From an uncultured Planktomarina sp. (GTDB lineage: Bacteria > Pseudomonadota > Alphaproteobacteria > Rhodobacterales > Rhodobacteraceae), in contig CAJWTH010000009.1 in NCBI GenBank assembly GCA_913047725.1, positions 1-35,277 of the forward strand: 35,277 bases of DNA. Direction: 5' to 3'. Every line of letters starts with the position of its first letter. The stretch's first letter is position 1. Below, piece after piece: positions 17,828 through 25,836 of the stretch. The notes below the pieces were generated by a model. The model ran no database searches. It saw only the letters and a program-made list of their open reading frames with translations, and was not told the origin of the DNA. Made by a program: the position numbers and the translations under genes.

Positions 17828-19042
17828 ATGAACCGCAAAGCTATAATCGTCGGCGGCGGTATAGGTGGTTTGACTGCGGCTATTTGTTTGCGTCAAATTG
17901 GTTGGGATGTTCAGGTTTTTGAGACGGCACCTTCAAATTCAGAGATTGGTGCAGGGATACAAATTAGCCCAAACGGAGTAAAAATTCTTCAAGAAATTGG
18001 CGTAATGCGCCTACTCGAAGAAAGCTTATTTGAGCCAGACAGCATTGAAATTCGCCTGGGAAAATCTGGCAAGAAATTGGTTCAGATCCCAATGAAGGAT
18101 ATCGCAGCAGACAGGTGGGGCGCAAGATATGTTCAAATCCATCGTGCGGACTTAATTGTCGGACTAAATACCAGGCTAGCCCAATTATCACCAAACTCCA
18201 TAGAAACAGATAGCAAAGTAATATCGTTCAATAACAGAGAAACTTCTGCTTTTATTAAGTTACAAAATGGTAAAACCCATGAGGCCGATTTAATAGTTGG
18301 AGCTGATGGTGTTCACTCGACTATAAGAAATCAAATGTTTGGACCTGAAAGAGCTCGCTTCACTGGGAATGTTGCTTGGAGGGCTGTTATCCCAGTAGAG
18401 CACCTTGGAGCTCTTGTGCCACCCCCAACAGGCTGCATATGGGCCGGTCAACAAAAACATGCCGTAACCACACGTATTCACAGCGGCCGGACAGTGAATT
18501 TTGTTGGTATAGTTGAGCATTCCGACTGGAAACTTGAAGGCTGGAAATTTGAAGGAAAGACGGCTGATGCGTTAGCTGATTTTAAAGACTGGAATCCAAC
18601 TATTACCAATCTAATAAAAAAAGCTGAGAGCCTACATAAGTGGGCTTTATTTGATCGTGCGCCCCTACCCCACTGGCACACAGGCCACGTGGCACTGTTG
18701 GGTGACGCTGCCCACCCAATGCTTCCCTCGATGGCACAAGGTGCTGTCCAATCAATTGAAGATGCCTATGTTTTAGCAAAATCATTAGCAAGTTCGAGCC
18801 ACAGTCATATCCCGACAGCATGCAACAATTATTTTCAAAGCCGCATCAGGCGAACAACTAAGGTTCAAAAAGTTTCAATGAAAAATTTGGATTTATTCCA
18901 CAAATCAAATGTTTGGACGCAGTTTGTTCACTATGCACCCATTTGGTTTGCGGGACACTTTACACCAACTTTAATTCAAAAGCACTATGATTGGCTTTAT
19001 GGCAAAGAATTTGGGCCATTAGCTCCTACATCGCTACATTAA
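17828..19042 (+). CDS. FAD-dependent monooxygenase, salicylate hydroxylase-like (group A flavoprotein)
   Basis: AIIVGGGIGGLTAAICLRQIGWDVQVFE, ADLIVGADGVHSTIR, GHVALLGDAAHPMLPSMAQGAVQSIEDAYVLA. Confidence 0.9.
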   Translation: MNRKAIIVGGGIGGLTAAICLRQIGWDVQVFETAPSNSEIGAGIQISPNGVKILQEIGVMRLLEESLFEPDSIEIRLGKSGKKLVQIPMKDIAADRWGARYVQIHRADLIVGLNTRLAQLSPNSIETDSKVISFNNRETSAFIKLQNGKTHEADLIVGADGVHSTIRNQMFGPERARFTGNVAWRAVIPVEHLGALVPPPTGCIWAGQQKHAVTTRIHSGRTVNFVGIVEHSDWKLEGWKFEGKTADALADFKDWNPTITNLIKKAESLHKWALFDRAPLPHWHTGHVALLGDAAHPMLPSMAQGAVQSIEDAYVLAKSLASSSHSHIPTACNNYFQSRIRRTTKVQKVSMKNLDLFHKSNVWTQFVHYAPIWFAGHFTPTLIQKHYDWLYGKEFGPLAPTSLH

Positions 19043-19060
19043 ATTTACATAAATTTTTTA

Positions 19061-19510
19061 TTAACTCCTTTGTGGCAACTTTCCAGTGACCACATATCTT
19101 AAAGCATCTGAAACCTCTTCAGGGCTCTGAGCTACTACCAGTGCGGTAGCGTCAATTTCTTTCAAAGCATGTTGATGCTCTAAACTGTGTAAAATAATTA
19201 ATGACTTTCCTAACGCGGAGGCAAACCCAGCATCAAAGGCGGCATTCCACTGTTTGTACTTATCCCCAAACCTTACAACAACAACATCGGCTCTACCTAG
19301 CGCATTCCGTGTCCTGACTGCATTTAATTTTGCACTCTTATGATCATGCCAAAACTTAGAATTTTCTTCTCCCAAAATTTCGACACCACAATCGTCACTT
19401 GCAGCATGATCAGTTACTGGAGCATCAAAAGTAATGGCTAAGTCAGAACATTTTTCAATAATCTGATCTCGCCAATCTGTATGGATTTCTCCTGAAAGGT
19501 AAACATTCAT
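19061..19510 (-). CDS. YtoQ family protein (nucleoside 2-deoxyribosyltransferase-like fold)
   Basis: MNVYLSGEIHTDWRDQIIEKCSDLAITFDAPVTDHAASDDCGVEILGEENSKFWHDHKSAKLNAVRTRNALGRADVVVVRFGDKYKQWNAAFDAGFASALGKSLIILH is the YtoQ pattern. Confidence 0.88.
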   Translation of the reverse strand: MNVYLSGEIHTDWRDQIIEKCSDLAITFDAPVTDHAASDDCGVEILGEENSKFWHDHKSAKLNAVRTRNALGRADVVVVRFGDKYKQWNAAFDAGFASALGKSLIILHSLEHQHALKEIDATALVVAQSPEEVSDALRYVVTGKLPQRS

Positions 19511-19705
19511 TGATCTAATCCCATCTATAAAATATCCGCGCGCATTAACGGTGTTAAAGATATTTAATCTGGAAGTTTAGTTACCGCAATAAAGTTTATT
19601 AAAGATCGACCAAGGGTTAGAGGCGCTAGCAGCTACTAAATAATTAAACCTAAAAAAATTATAAATTTTTGACTTGAACAACTAAATACCCCGTCCTTAT
19701 GTATG

Positions 19706-19753
19706 AGGGTGACAAAAAACTATAAACGTTCTTTCGATGAATGCAGTCACCCT
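19706..19753. repeat. Inverted repeat upstream of the IPNS-like oxygenase
   Basis: AGGGTGAC (19706-19713) and GTCACCCT (19746-19753), perfect 8-bp arms, 32-nt spacer. Confidence 0.35.
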
Positions 19754-19793
19754 TAAAAAATGGCAACTAACAGACCAAGACTAGGTGGTTGAT

Positions 19794-20738
19794 ATGGAAT
19801 TTAAGAGTTTTAATTTAAAAGAGTTTGAACAATCAAGTGGTCAAACGCGTAAACGGAAAGCACAGGAATTAGACGCCATATGTCAGAGCACCGGGTTTCT
19901 TTTATTATCCGGGCATCAAGTCTCCCCTAAATTAATAGATGCACAATGGAATGTAGTTTCCTCTTTTTTTGCAAGTGATGATAAAACTAAAAAAGAAGTT
20001 AAGGTCCCTTATGCAGGATACCCATATGGTTGGATTGGTCCAAATCAGGAAGCTCTTGCAGCATCTAAGGGCAAAAAAACACCGCCAGATTTGAAAGAAA
20101 GCTTTAATGGTGGCCCTCCAACTGTACCAAAGGGAATATCAGACCCGAGAGCTTACGAATTTTGTTATCAACCTACGCTCTGGCCAGAAATTGAAGGTTT
20201 TCAGGAGTCTTGGCGAGCATATTACGCAGAAATGGAGCGTCTAGCGGAACGCTTAATGGCAGCATTTGCAGAAGCATTAGGTCTGGAAAGTACTTTTTTC
20301 AAACCATATATAAGTCATCCTATTTCCGCACTGCGGGCATTATTTTATCCCGCAACTATTGCTGCTGCAAAAGTTGGTCAGCAACGCGCTGGCGCCCATA
20401 CAGATTATGGATCTTTGACAATACTTCTTCCACAACCAGGTAGCACCGGACTTCAGATATTTAATGAAAATAGGTGGATTACAGTCCCCACAATGCAAGA
20501 CTGTTTTGTTATTAATATAGGGGATCTTATGGCACTTTGGACATCTAATCGTTGGGTTTCCACTTTGCACCGAGTAGTGGCTGAACCCAATCAACCAGCT
20601 CGTCAGAGCCTCGCGTATTTTCATCAGCCTGACTGGGATGCAAAAATCACACCAATAAAAGATCCAGAAAAAAAGGAGAGCGTAGTATCAGGCCCATATC
20701 TTATGGAAAAATTTAAGAGTACGAACCTAGCCAATTAA
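19794..20738 (+). CDS. Isopenicillin N synthase-like 2OG-Fe(II) oxygenase
   Basis: LDAICQSTGFLLLSGHQVSPKLIDAQWNV, YGWIGPNQEAL, GAHTDYGSLTILLPQPGSTGLQIFNENRWITVPTMQDCFVINIGDLMALWTSNRWVSTLHRVV (HxD...H...RxS). ATG 19794 preferred over GTG 19785. Confidence 0.9.
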   Translation: MEFKSFNLKEFEQSSGQTRKRKAQELDAICQSTGFLLLSGHQVSPKLIDAQWNVVSSFFASDDKTKKEVKVPYAGYPYGWIGPNQEALAASKGKKTPPDLKESFNGGPPTVPKGISDPRAYEFCYQPTLWPEIEGFQESWRAYYAEMERLAERLMAAFAEALGLESTFFKPYISHPISALRALFYPATIAAAKVGQQRAGAHTDYGSLTILLPQPGSTGLQIFNENRWITVPTMQDCFVINIGDLMALWTSNRWVSTLHRVVAEPNQPARQSLAYFHQPDWDAKITPIKDPEKKESVVSGPYLMEKFKSTNLAN

Positions 20739-20777
20739 CTTGAAACTAATGATTGTTATTATAAAGCGTTGCAAAAA

Positions 20778-20794
20778 AAACGTTTTAAACGTTT
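20778..20794. promoter_or_regulatory. Two tandem AAACGTTT palindromes upstream of kynA; possible operator
   Basis: AAACGTTT at 20778-20785 and 20787-20794, 9-bp period, about 80 nt before the kynA start. Confidence 0.35.
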
Positions 20795-20874
20795 ATTATG
20801 CCATTACAAAAAATGCTATTCCGTCACAAAAACTAAAGTGAAACCATTTAGCATATCAAACTGAAAAAGAGATT

Positions 20875-21714
20875 ATGAATAAAAAACCATTTGATCCTAG
20901 CACTGACGGCGCCAAAACTGATTTTAAAACAGTCATGTCCTATGGAGATTATCTTAATATTGATACGGTCCTCGATCAACAAAATTGCATAACAGACGCA
21001 CACGACGAAATGTTATTTATAGTTCAACATCAGACCTCAGAACTTTGGTTGAAACAGATATTGCATGAAATGCTGGCAGCTCGGACGGCGCTAGAAACTG
21101 GTAATATGCCTAATATGCTGAAAATGCTATCACGCGTTAGCCGTATTTTTGAACAGTTGAACAATCAGTGGGATGTGCTGCGAACAATGACACCGGCAGA
21201 TTATACGCATTTCAGAGATGCCCTGGGGCCATCTTCCGGTTTCCAATCTTACCAATACAGGATGGTCGAATTTATTTTAGGTAATCGTAATCCAGCAATG
21301 TTAAAGCCCCATGCTCATGTTCCAGAAGTTGAGAAAATGCTTCAATTGGAGTTATCGAGAACCAGCTTTTACGATGAAGTAATAAAGTTCTTGTTTAACA
21401 CTTTGGACGGAACCACTAAAGATATGCCAGCCCCCCAACTAGACACCCCGCATGAAGCTCGACCCGCTGTACAAGAAAGGTGGAAAATTGTTTACCAAGA
21501 CGTGGAAAGTCATTGGAACCTTTATGAACTGGCCGAAAAACTGGTGGACCTGGAAGATTATTTCCGTAGATGGCGCTTCAATCATGTAACTACTGTTGAA
21601 CGCGTAATTGGATTCAAGCGCGGCACAGGTGGAACGTCTGGGGTGAAGTATTTACGAAAAATGCTGGACGTTGAGTTATTCCCTGAACTTTGGCACCTAC
21701 GTGGAGAACTATAG
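20875..21714 (+). CDS. kynA: Tryptophan 2,3-dioxygenase
   Basis: YGDYLNIDTVLDQQ, HDEMLFIVQHQTSELWLKQILHEM, GPSSGFQSYQYRMVEFILGNR, RWRFNHVTTVERVIGFKRGTGGTSGVKYLRKMLDVELFPELWHLR are TDO signatures. Confidence 0.97.
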   Translation: MNKKPFDPSTDGAKTDFKTVMSYGDYLNIDTVLDQQNCITDAHDEMLFIVQHQTSELWLKQILHEMLAARTALETGNMPNMLKMLSRVSRIFEQLNNQWDVLRTMTPADYTHFRDALGPSSGFQSYQYRMVEFILGNRNPAMLKPHAHVPEVEKMLQLELSRTSFYDEVIKFLFNTLDGTTKDMPAPQLDTPHEARPAVQERWKIVYQDVESHWNLYELAEKLVDLEDYFRRWRFNHVTTVERVIGFKRGTGGTSGVKYLRKMLDVELFPELWHLRGEL

Positions 21715-21735
21715 TAAATAAGACTTAAAATAATT

Positions 21736-23007
21736 CTATAATGAAAAACGAGCAGGATCAAATGCTGTCAGGTCCATATTTGGATTTTGACCCGCAACCA
21801 TCCGTGAAAGCAAGTATCCTGTTTTGGGCCCTGCTGTTAACCCAACATGCTGATGGCCAAAGCCTACAAAAATGCCACTGCCGTCCAATTCGCCAATGAC
21901 GGGCAGACTATCAGGAGTAGATGGTCTAAAACCCATCCACTCCTGAGTTCCTGAAAAGGTTAAATTTGGAAACGCCCTACCCGCATGTTTTCTTATTAGT
22001 TTTATTGGAGCCGCGCTTGGTCCAGACTTATGATCACCTAACTCTACAGTACCAGCACAGCGTAGTCCCATATCCATAGCATTTACACCAAACTTTCCAT
22101 CAACCATCAGCAGAGGATTTCGCGGCACCACGGATGGCTTTTCAAAGATTACATGATAACCACGCTCAGCCTCTAGGGGAATTTTTAAGCCAAGCCTGAA
22201 AGTTAATTCCTTAGACCAAATACCTGCAGTAATCACTGCAAAGTCGCATGCAAACGTGCCTTTATCAGTACTTATACCAAAGACTTTTCCTTCTGTATTT
22301 TTTTGCAGATCATGAACCTCTGCAGTAATTATCCGACCACCAAGACTTATAAAATGTTCTGCTAATTTAGCCACATATTGACCAGGATCACTTATGTGAC
22401 CTTGTCCCTCAAGAACCGCCAAACATCTGTAATTTGTTGCCAAAATTGGCTCTTCTTCTTGAACAGATTCACCAGTGATAACTTTAGGTATAAGCCCAGC
22501 TGTCTTTTTCATCTTCCAGCTATATGAATCAGACTCAAAATGTTTTTTATCTCTATATACAAAACTTATTTTGCTATCACGTACCCAGCCATCGAGTGGG
22601 GTTTTCTGGACTAGGCTTTTGTGTTGATCTACAGCATCAGACAAAAGCGGACCCAAAGCGTTTACCACATGACGCGCCCCTTTATCAGTCGCATTTTTCA
22701 AAAACCTAACCAACCAAGGAAACATCTGCGGCATATACCCCCACTTTATGAAAAGTGGGCTATTTTTATTGGCCAGATATTTTGGACCTATGCGCCAAAG
22801 GTCAGGCGATGCTACCGGATCAACAGCCCATTGCGCTAAAAGCCCTGAGTTGCCAAAAGAAGCGCCCATTCCAGGCTTCCCTTTATCAATTATTGAAACG
22901 TGATAGCCCATTCGAATTAGCCAGATAGCAGTTGATACTCCACAAATACCAGCTCCTACAACAATAACTGTTTTAGAATTCACACTGTTATCCCCATTTA
23001 TTTTCAA
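21736..23007 (-). CDS. FAD-dependent D-amino-acid dehydrogenase-like oxidoreductase (DadA family)
   Basis: VIVVGAGICGVSTAIWLIRMGYHVSIIDKGKPGMGASFGNSGLL, AEHFISLGGRIITAEVHDL, WMGFRPSTPDSLPVIGEL, VGFGHQHVGLTAGPKTGYLLSRMV. Confidence 0.9.
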   Translation of the reverse strand: MKINGDNSVNSKTVIVVGAGICGVSTAIWLIRMGYHVSIIDKGKPGMGASFGNSGLLAQWAVDPVASPDLWRIGPKYLANKNSPLFIKWGYMPQMFPWLVRFLKNATDKGARHVVNALGPLLSDAVDQHKSLVQKTPLDGWVRDSKISFVYRDKKHFESDSYSWKMKKTAGLIPKVITGESVQEEEPILATNYRCLAVLEGQGHISDPGQYVAKLAEHFISLGGRIITAEVHDLQKNTEGKVFGISTDKGTFACDFAVITAGIWSKELTFRLGLKIPLEAERGYHVIFEKPSVVPRNPLLMVDGKFGVNAMDMGLRCAGTVELGDHKSGPSAAPIKLIRKHAGRAFPNLTFSGTQEWMGFRPSTPDSLPVIGELDGSGIFVGFGHQHVGLTAGPKTGYLLSRMVAGQNPNMDLTAFDPARFSL

Positions 23008-23172
23008 TCCAAAATACCATTTTACTAAATCAATAGAAAAATATCTTTAATATGAGTATAACTCTCGTCATGGGCAACTTTAGTAAAACGCTCTTCATTT
23101 TGTCCAGTAATAAGGGGCAGTCACGGCCCAAAAAGTGAAATTGTGTTACATTCTTTCAAAGGAAACTTATCC

Positions 23173-23694
23173 ATGTTTAGACTGACCCTTGTATCATTAT
23201 TGTTTTTTGTCACAGCTTGTTCCCAAGGGCCTTCAATAAACGATACAAATCTATCAAAATTAGAGCTTAATATTGAAGATTTTTTTGATGGAAAAACAAC
23301 TGCTTATGGACAATTTCAAGATAGGTTTGGAACAATTAGAAGTAGATTTAAAGTAGATATTGAGGGAACTTGGGATGGAGAAGTTTTAACGCTTGTTGAG
23401 AATTTCAATTATGCAGATCAAAGCACTGAAATCCGCATATGGAAACTTAAGAAAACAGGTGAGAATTTATGGATTGGAACAGCGCCAGGGGTTGTTGGAG
23501 ACGCCATAGGAGAGGAAAAAGGCGATGCCTTTAATTTTCGATATAGGCTCCTAGTGCCATTTGGAAAGACGACATTACTCGTAACTTTTGATGATTGGAT
23601 GTGGCTATTAGATGAGAAACGTTTGTTCAATCGAGCTTATTTATCAAAATATGGAGTTAACATTGGAGAAGTTTTAATTACTTTTGAAAAGTAA
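23173..23694 (+). CDS. DUF3833 family lipoprotein
   Basis: Lipobox-like LLFFVTACSQ; IEDFFDGKTTAYGQFQDRFGTIRSRFKVDIEGTWDGEVLTLVENFNYADQSTEIRIWKLKKTGENLWIGTAPGVVGDAIGEEKGDAFNFRYRL. ATG 23173 has an upstream AAGGA. Confidence 0.88.
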   Translation: MFRLTLVSLLFFVTACSQGPSINDTNLSKLELNIEDFFDGKTTAYGQFQDRFGTIRSRFKVDIEGTWDGEVLTLVENFNYADQSTEIRIWKLKKTGENLWIGTAPGVVGDAIGEEKGDAFNFRYRLLVPFGKTTLLVTFDDWMWLLDEKRLFNRAYLSKYGVNIGEVLITFEK

Positions 23695-23814
23695 AATTGT
23701 TGTTATACTTTTAAAAGGTACTCATTTGGAAATTATTACAATGACAGTTTTTCCTCAAAGTTGAGCAATATGTAAAATTGTTGCTAAACCTTAACTAATG
23801 TTACAACCTTAAGC

Positions 23815-23837
23815 TGTTAATTTTAACTTAATTAACA
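23815..23837. promoter_or_regulatory. Perfect inverted repeat upstream of the CBS-domain gene; candidate operator
   Basis: TGTTAATT-TTAACTT-AATTAACA, 8-bp arms, 7-nt spacer, 23 nt before the ATG at 23861. Confidence 0.4.
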
Positions 23838-23860
23838 CGAAAAGCCTTCTGCACCACCAA

Positions 23861-24517
23861 ATGAGAGAACCGCATATGCAAATTTCAGAACTTCAACTTC
23901 TTAAAGACCTTAAAATAAAACATGTAATGGTCGATACTGAAGAAGGCTCCTCAATCGACAGAAAATCTACTATCACTGAAGCGTTATCATTGATGGCTAA
24001 AGATCCTAATAGTGCCGTGGTAATTACGGTTGAAAATGGTGATATTGTGGGCATAGCTACTGAAAAAGATGTGATATTGGCTTTAGAAAAATTTGGTCCA
24101 AGTATTCTCGACCATGCAATAGAAACTATAATGACATCTAACCCTGTTAGATCTGATATGGAAACGACTTGTGAAACGGCCCTACAGCAAATGATAGACG
24201 GGAATTTTCGAAACATACCCGTTTTTGAGAATGAAAAATTTAAAGGTATTGTCCAAGCTCTAGAAATTGCCGAAGGTAAAACTGTCGAAATTCTTGAGGA
24301 AAATCGTAAGCTGAAAGAACTTATAGTACAGCATCTCCCAAGAAATTTTTATTTTCAATCAACCGATGATGTGAACAAAGTCCACGATAGCATGGTGGAA
24401 AACAATATGACCTGTGCTTTAATTCAAAACCCAGATCGGCCTGCTGATATAATTGATCTTAGTGACTTCCTGCACCTGATGGGTCAATCAGCTAATTCAG
24501 ACAATCCATCTAATTGA
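23861..24517 (+). CDS. CBS-domain-containing protein
   Basis: STITEALSLMAKDPNSAVVITVENGDIVGIATEKDVILALEKFG...IMTSNPVRSDMETTCETALQQMIDGNFRNIPVFENEKFKGIVQALEIAEG is a CBS pair. Confidence 0.92.
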   Translation: MREPHMQISELQLLKDLKIKHVMVDTEEGSSIDRKSTITEALSLMAKDPNSAVVITVENGDIVGIATEKDVILALEKFGPSILDHAIETIMTSNPVRSDMETTCETALQQMIDGNFRNIPVFENEKFKGIVQALEIAEGKTVEILEENRKLKELIVQHLPRNFYFQSTDDVNKVHDSMVENNMTCALIQNPDRPADIIDLSDFLHLMGQSANSDNPSN

Positions 24518-24531
24518 GGGATAATTAGAAA

Positions 24532-25020
24532 ATGGCAACAAGATTTATGCCTGAATGGGTTCTTGGATTTACCTGCGCCTACATATCTTTACGTTTTGTA
24601 AATGGCACTATTCCACTGCAGGCATTCGCTAATAAATATTCAAAGCCGTTATCAGAAAAATACGCTGATGCCTCCAGTAAAAAACTGATGGGTATTTCTC
24701 AGGATATGCTATATTTTCTGGCAACTTTTGAAAGTTCCAACCACATGGCGATCGTAGAATCTTATATGTTTAATAGTTTAAATTTTACCAAGAAGGGTAG
24801 AAAGCGGAAGATCAAAACTCTGTTTGGTTCTGCTTTAGATGCTCAAAAACAAGCTACGCCTCAAGAGGCTAGCATAAGGAGATTTAAGAATTTTGTTTTC
24901 CAACTTCGAGCTGACAGTAGATATAATGTTCCTGGAGGTTGGAACTTAAAAGAAGAGCAAGGAATTGATTGGCTTCTAAATATTTATGAGCAGAATGTAC
25001 GCACAATGGACGGTTTTTAG
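24532..25020 (+). CDS. Uncharacterised 162-aa protein, copy 1
   Basis: MATRFMPEWVLGFTCAYISLRFVNGTIPLQAFANKYSKPLSEKYADASSKKLMGISQDMLYFLATFESSNHM...; no family recognised. Supported as coding by the intact paralogue. Confidence 0.85.
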   Translation: MATRFMPEWVLGFTCAYISLRFVNGTIPLQAFANKYSKPLSEKYADASSKKLMGISQDMLYFLATFESSNHMAIVESYMFNSLNFTKKGRKRKIKTLFGSALDAQKQATPQEASIRRFKNFVFQLRADSRYNVPGGWNLKEEQGIDWLLNIYEQNVRTMDGF

Positions 25021-25050
25021 CCTTAAAAACTTAAAATAAATCTATTTTTT

Positions 25051-25259
25051 AATATGCCGTGGTAATTGAGGTCCAAAATGAAGGCGTTGTCGGCATAGCC
25101 ATGGGGAAACATATGATATTGGCTTTAGAGAAATTTGGTCCAAGTGTTCTCGAACATGCAAAAAAAACTATAATATTATCCGGCCCTGTTAGATCTGGTA
25201 TAGAAACGACTTGTGCTATAATTCAGACTCCAGATAGACCGGCCTTAACGGTTTCATAA
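25051..25259 (+). pseudogene. Degraded second copy of the CBS-domain gene (5' truncated, internal 243-bp deletion)
   Basis: Encodes VVIEVQNEGVVGIAMGKHMILALEKFGPSVLEHAKKTIILSGPVRSGIETTC/AIIQTPDRPA, aligned to 24013-24173 and 24414-24435 of the intact gene. Confidence 0.9.
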
Positions 25260-25316
25260 AACTAATGGGGCCACTTAGTAGTTAAACAAAGCTATCTAAT
25301 CGAAGGAAGCTTAAAA

Positions 25317-25805
25317 ATGGTCACAAGATTTATGCCAGATTGGGTTCTTGGATGTACCTGTGCCCACATAACTATACGCTTTGTAAATAGCACTATTCCA
25401 TTAGAGGCATTCGCTAACAAATATTCCAAATCGCTATCCGAAAAATACGTTGATGCCTCCAGTAAAAAACTGATGGGTATTTCTCAGGATATGCTATATT
25501 TTCTGGCAACTTTTGAAAGCTCCAACCATATGGGTGTCGTAGAATCTTATATGTTTAATAGCTTAAATTTCACCAAGAGGGGTAGAAAGCGGAAGATCAA
25601 AACTCTGTTTGGCTCTGCTTTAGATGCTAAAGAGCAGGCCACGACCCATCAGGCTAGCATAAGAAGATTTAAGAATTTTGTTTTCCAACTTCGAGCTAAT
25701 GATAAATATAATGCTCCCGAGGGTTGGAACTTAAGAGAAGAGCAAGGAATTGATTGGCTACTAGATATTTACGAACAAAACGTAATAGCAATGGACGGGC
25801 TTTAA
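25317..25805 (+). CDS. Uncharacterised 162-aa protein, copy 2 (paralogue of 24532-25020)
   Basis: MVTRFMPDWVLGCTCAHITIRFVNSTIPLEAFANKYSKSLSEKYVDASSKKLMGISQDMLYFLATFESSNHM...; same length, about 28 substitutions and no gaps relative to copy 1. Confidence 0.85.
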   Translation: MVTRFMPDWVLGCTCAHITIRFVNSTIPLEAFANKYSKSLSEKYVDASSKKLMGISQDMLYFLATFESSNHMGVVESYMFNSLNFTKRGRKRKIKTLFGSALDAKEQATTHQASIRRFKNFVFQLRANDKYNAPEGWNLREEQGIDWLLDIYEQNVIAMDGL

Positions 25806-25836
25806 CTTTTAATTATATATTGGGTAGCCTCACCTA

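Larger units (their letters stand above)
24007..25805. repeat. Tandem segmental duplication: CBS-gene 3' portion plus downstream 162-aa gene
   Basis: Unit 1 about 24007-25020, unit 2 about 25051-25805. 162-aa products about 83% identical by manual alignment; a 69-nt identical block occurs at 24666-24734 and 25451-25519. Confidence 0.95.

Noticed and set aside
17828-21714. A dedicated kynurenine-pathway operon (FAD monooxygenase as Kmo plus kynA)
   Set aside because: The FAD enzyme looks salicylate-hydroxylase-like, YtoQ intervenes on the opposite strand, and no kynU/kynB-like gene is adjacent.
23691-23783. Repeated 12-mer GTAAAATTGTTG at 23691 and 23772
   Set aside because: Short AT-rich repeat, one copy spanning a stop codon; likely chance.
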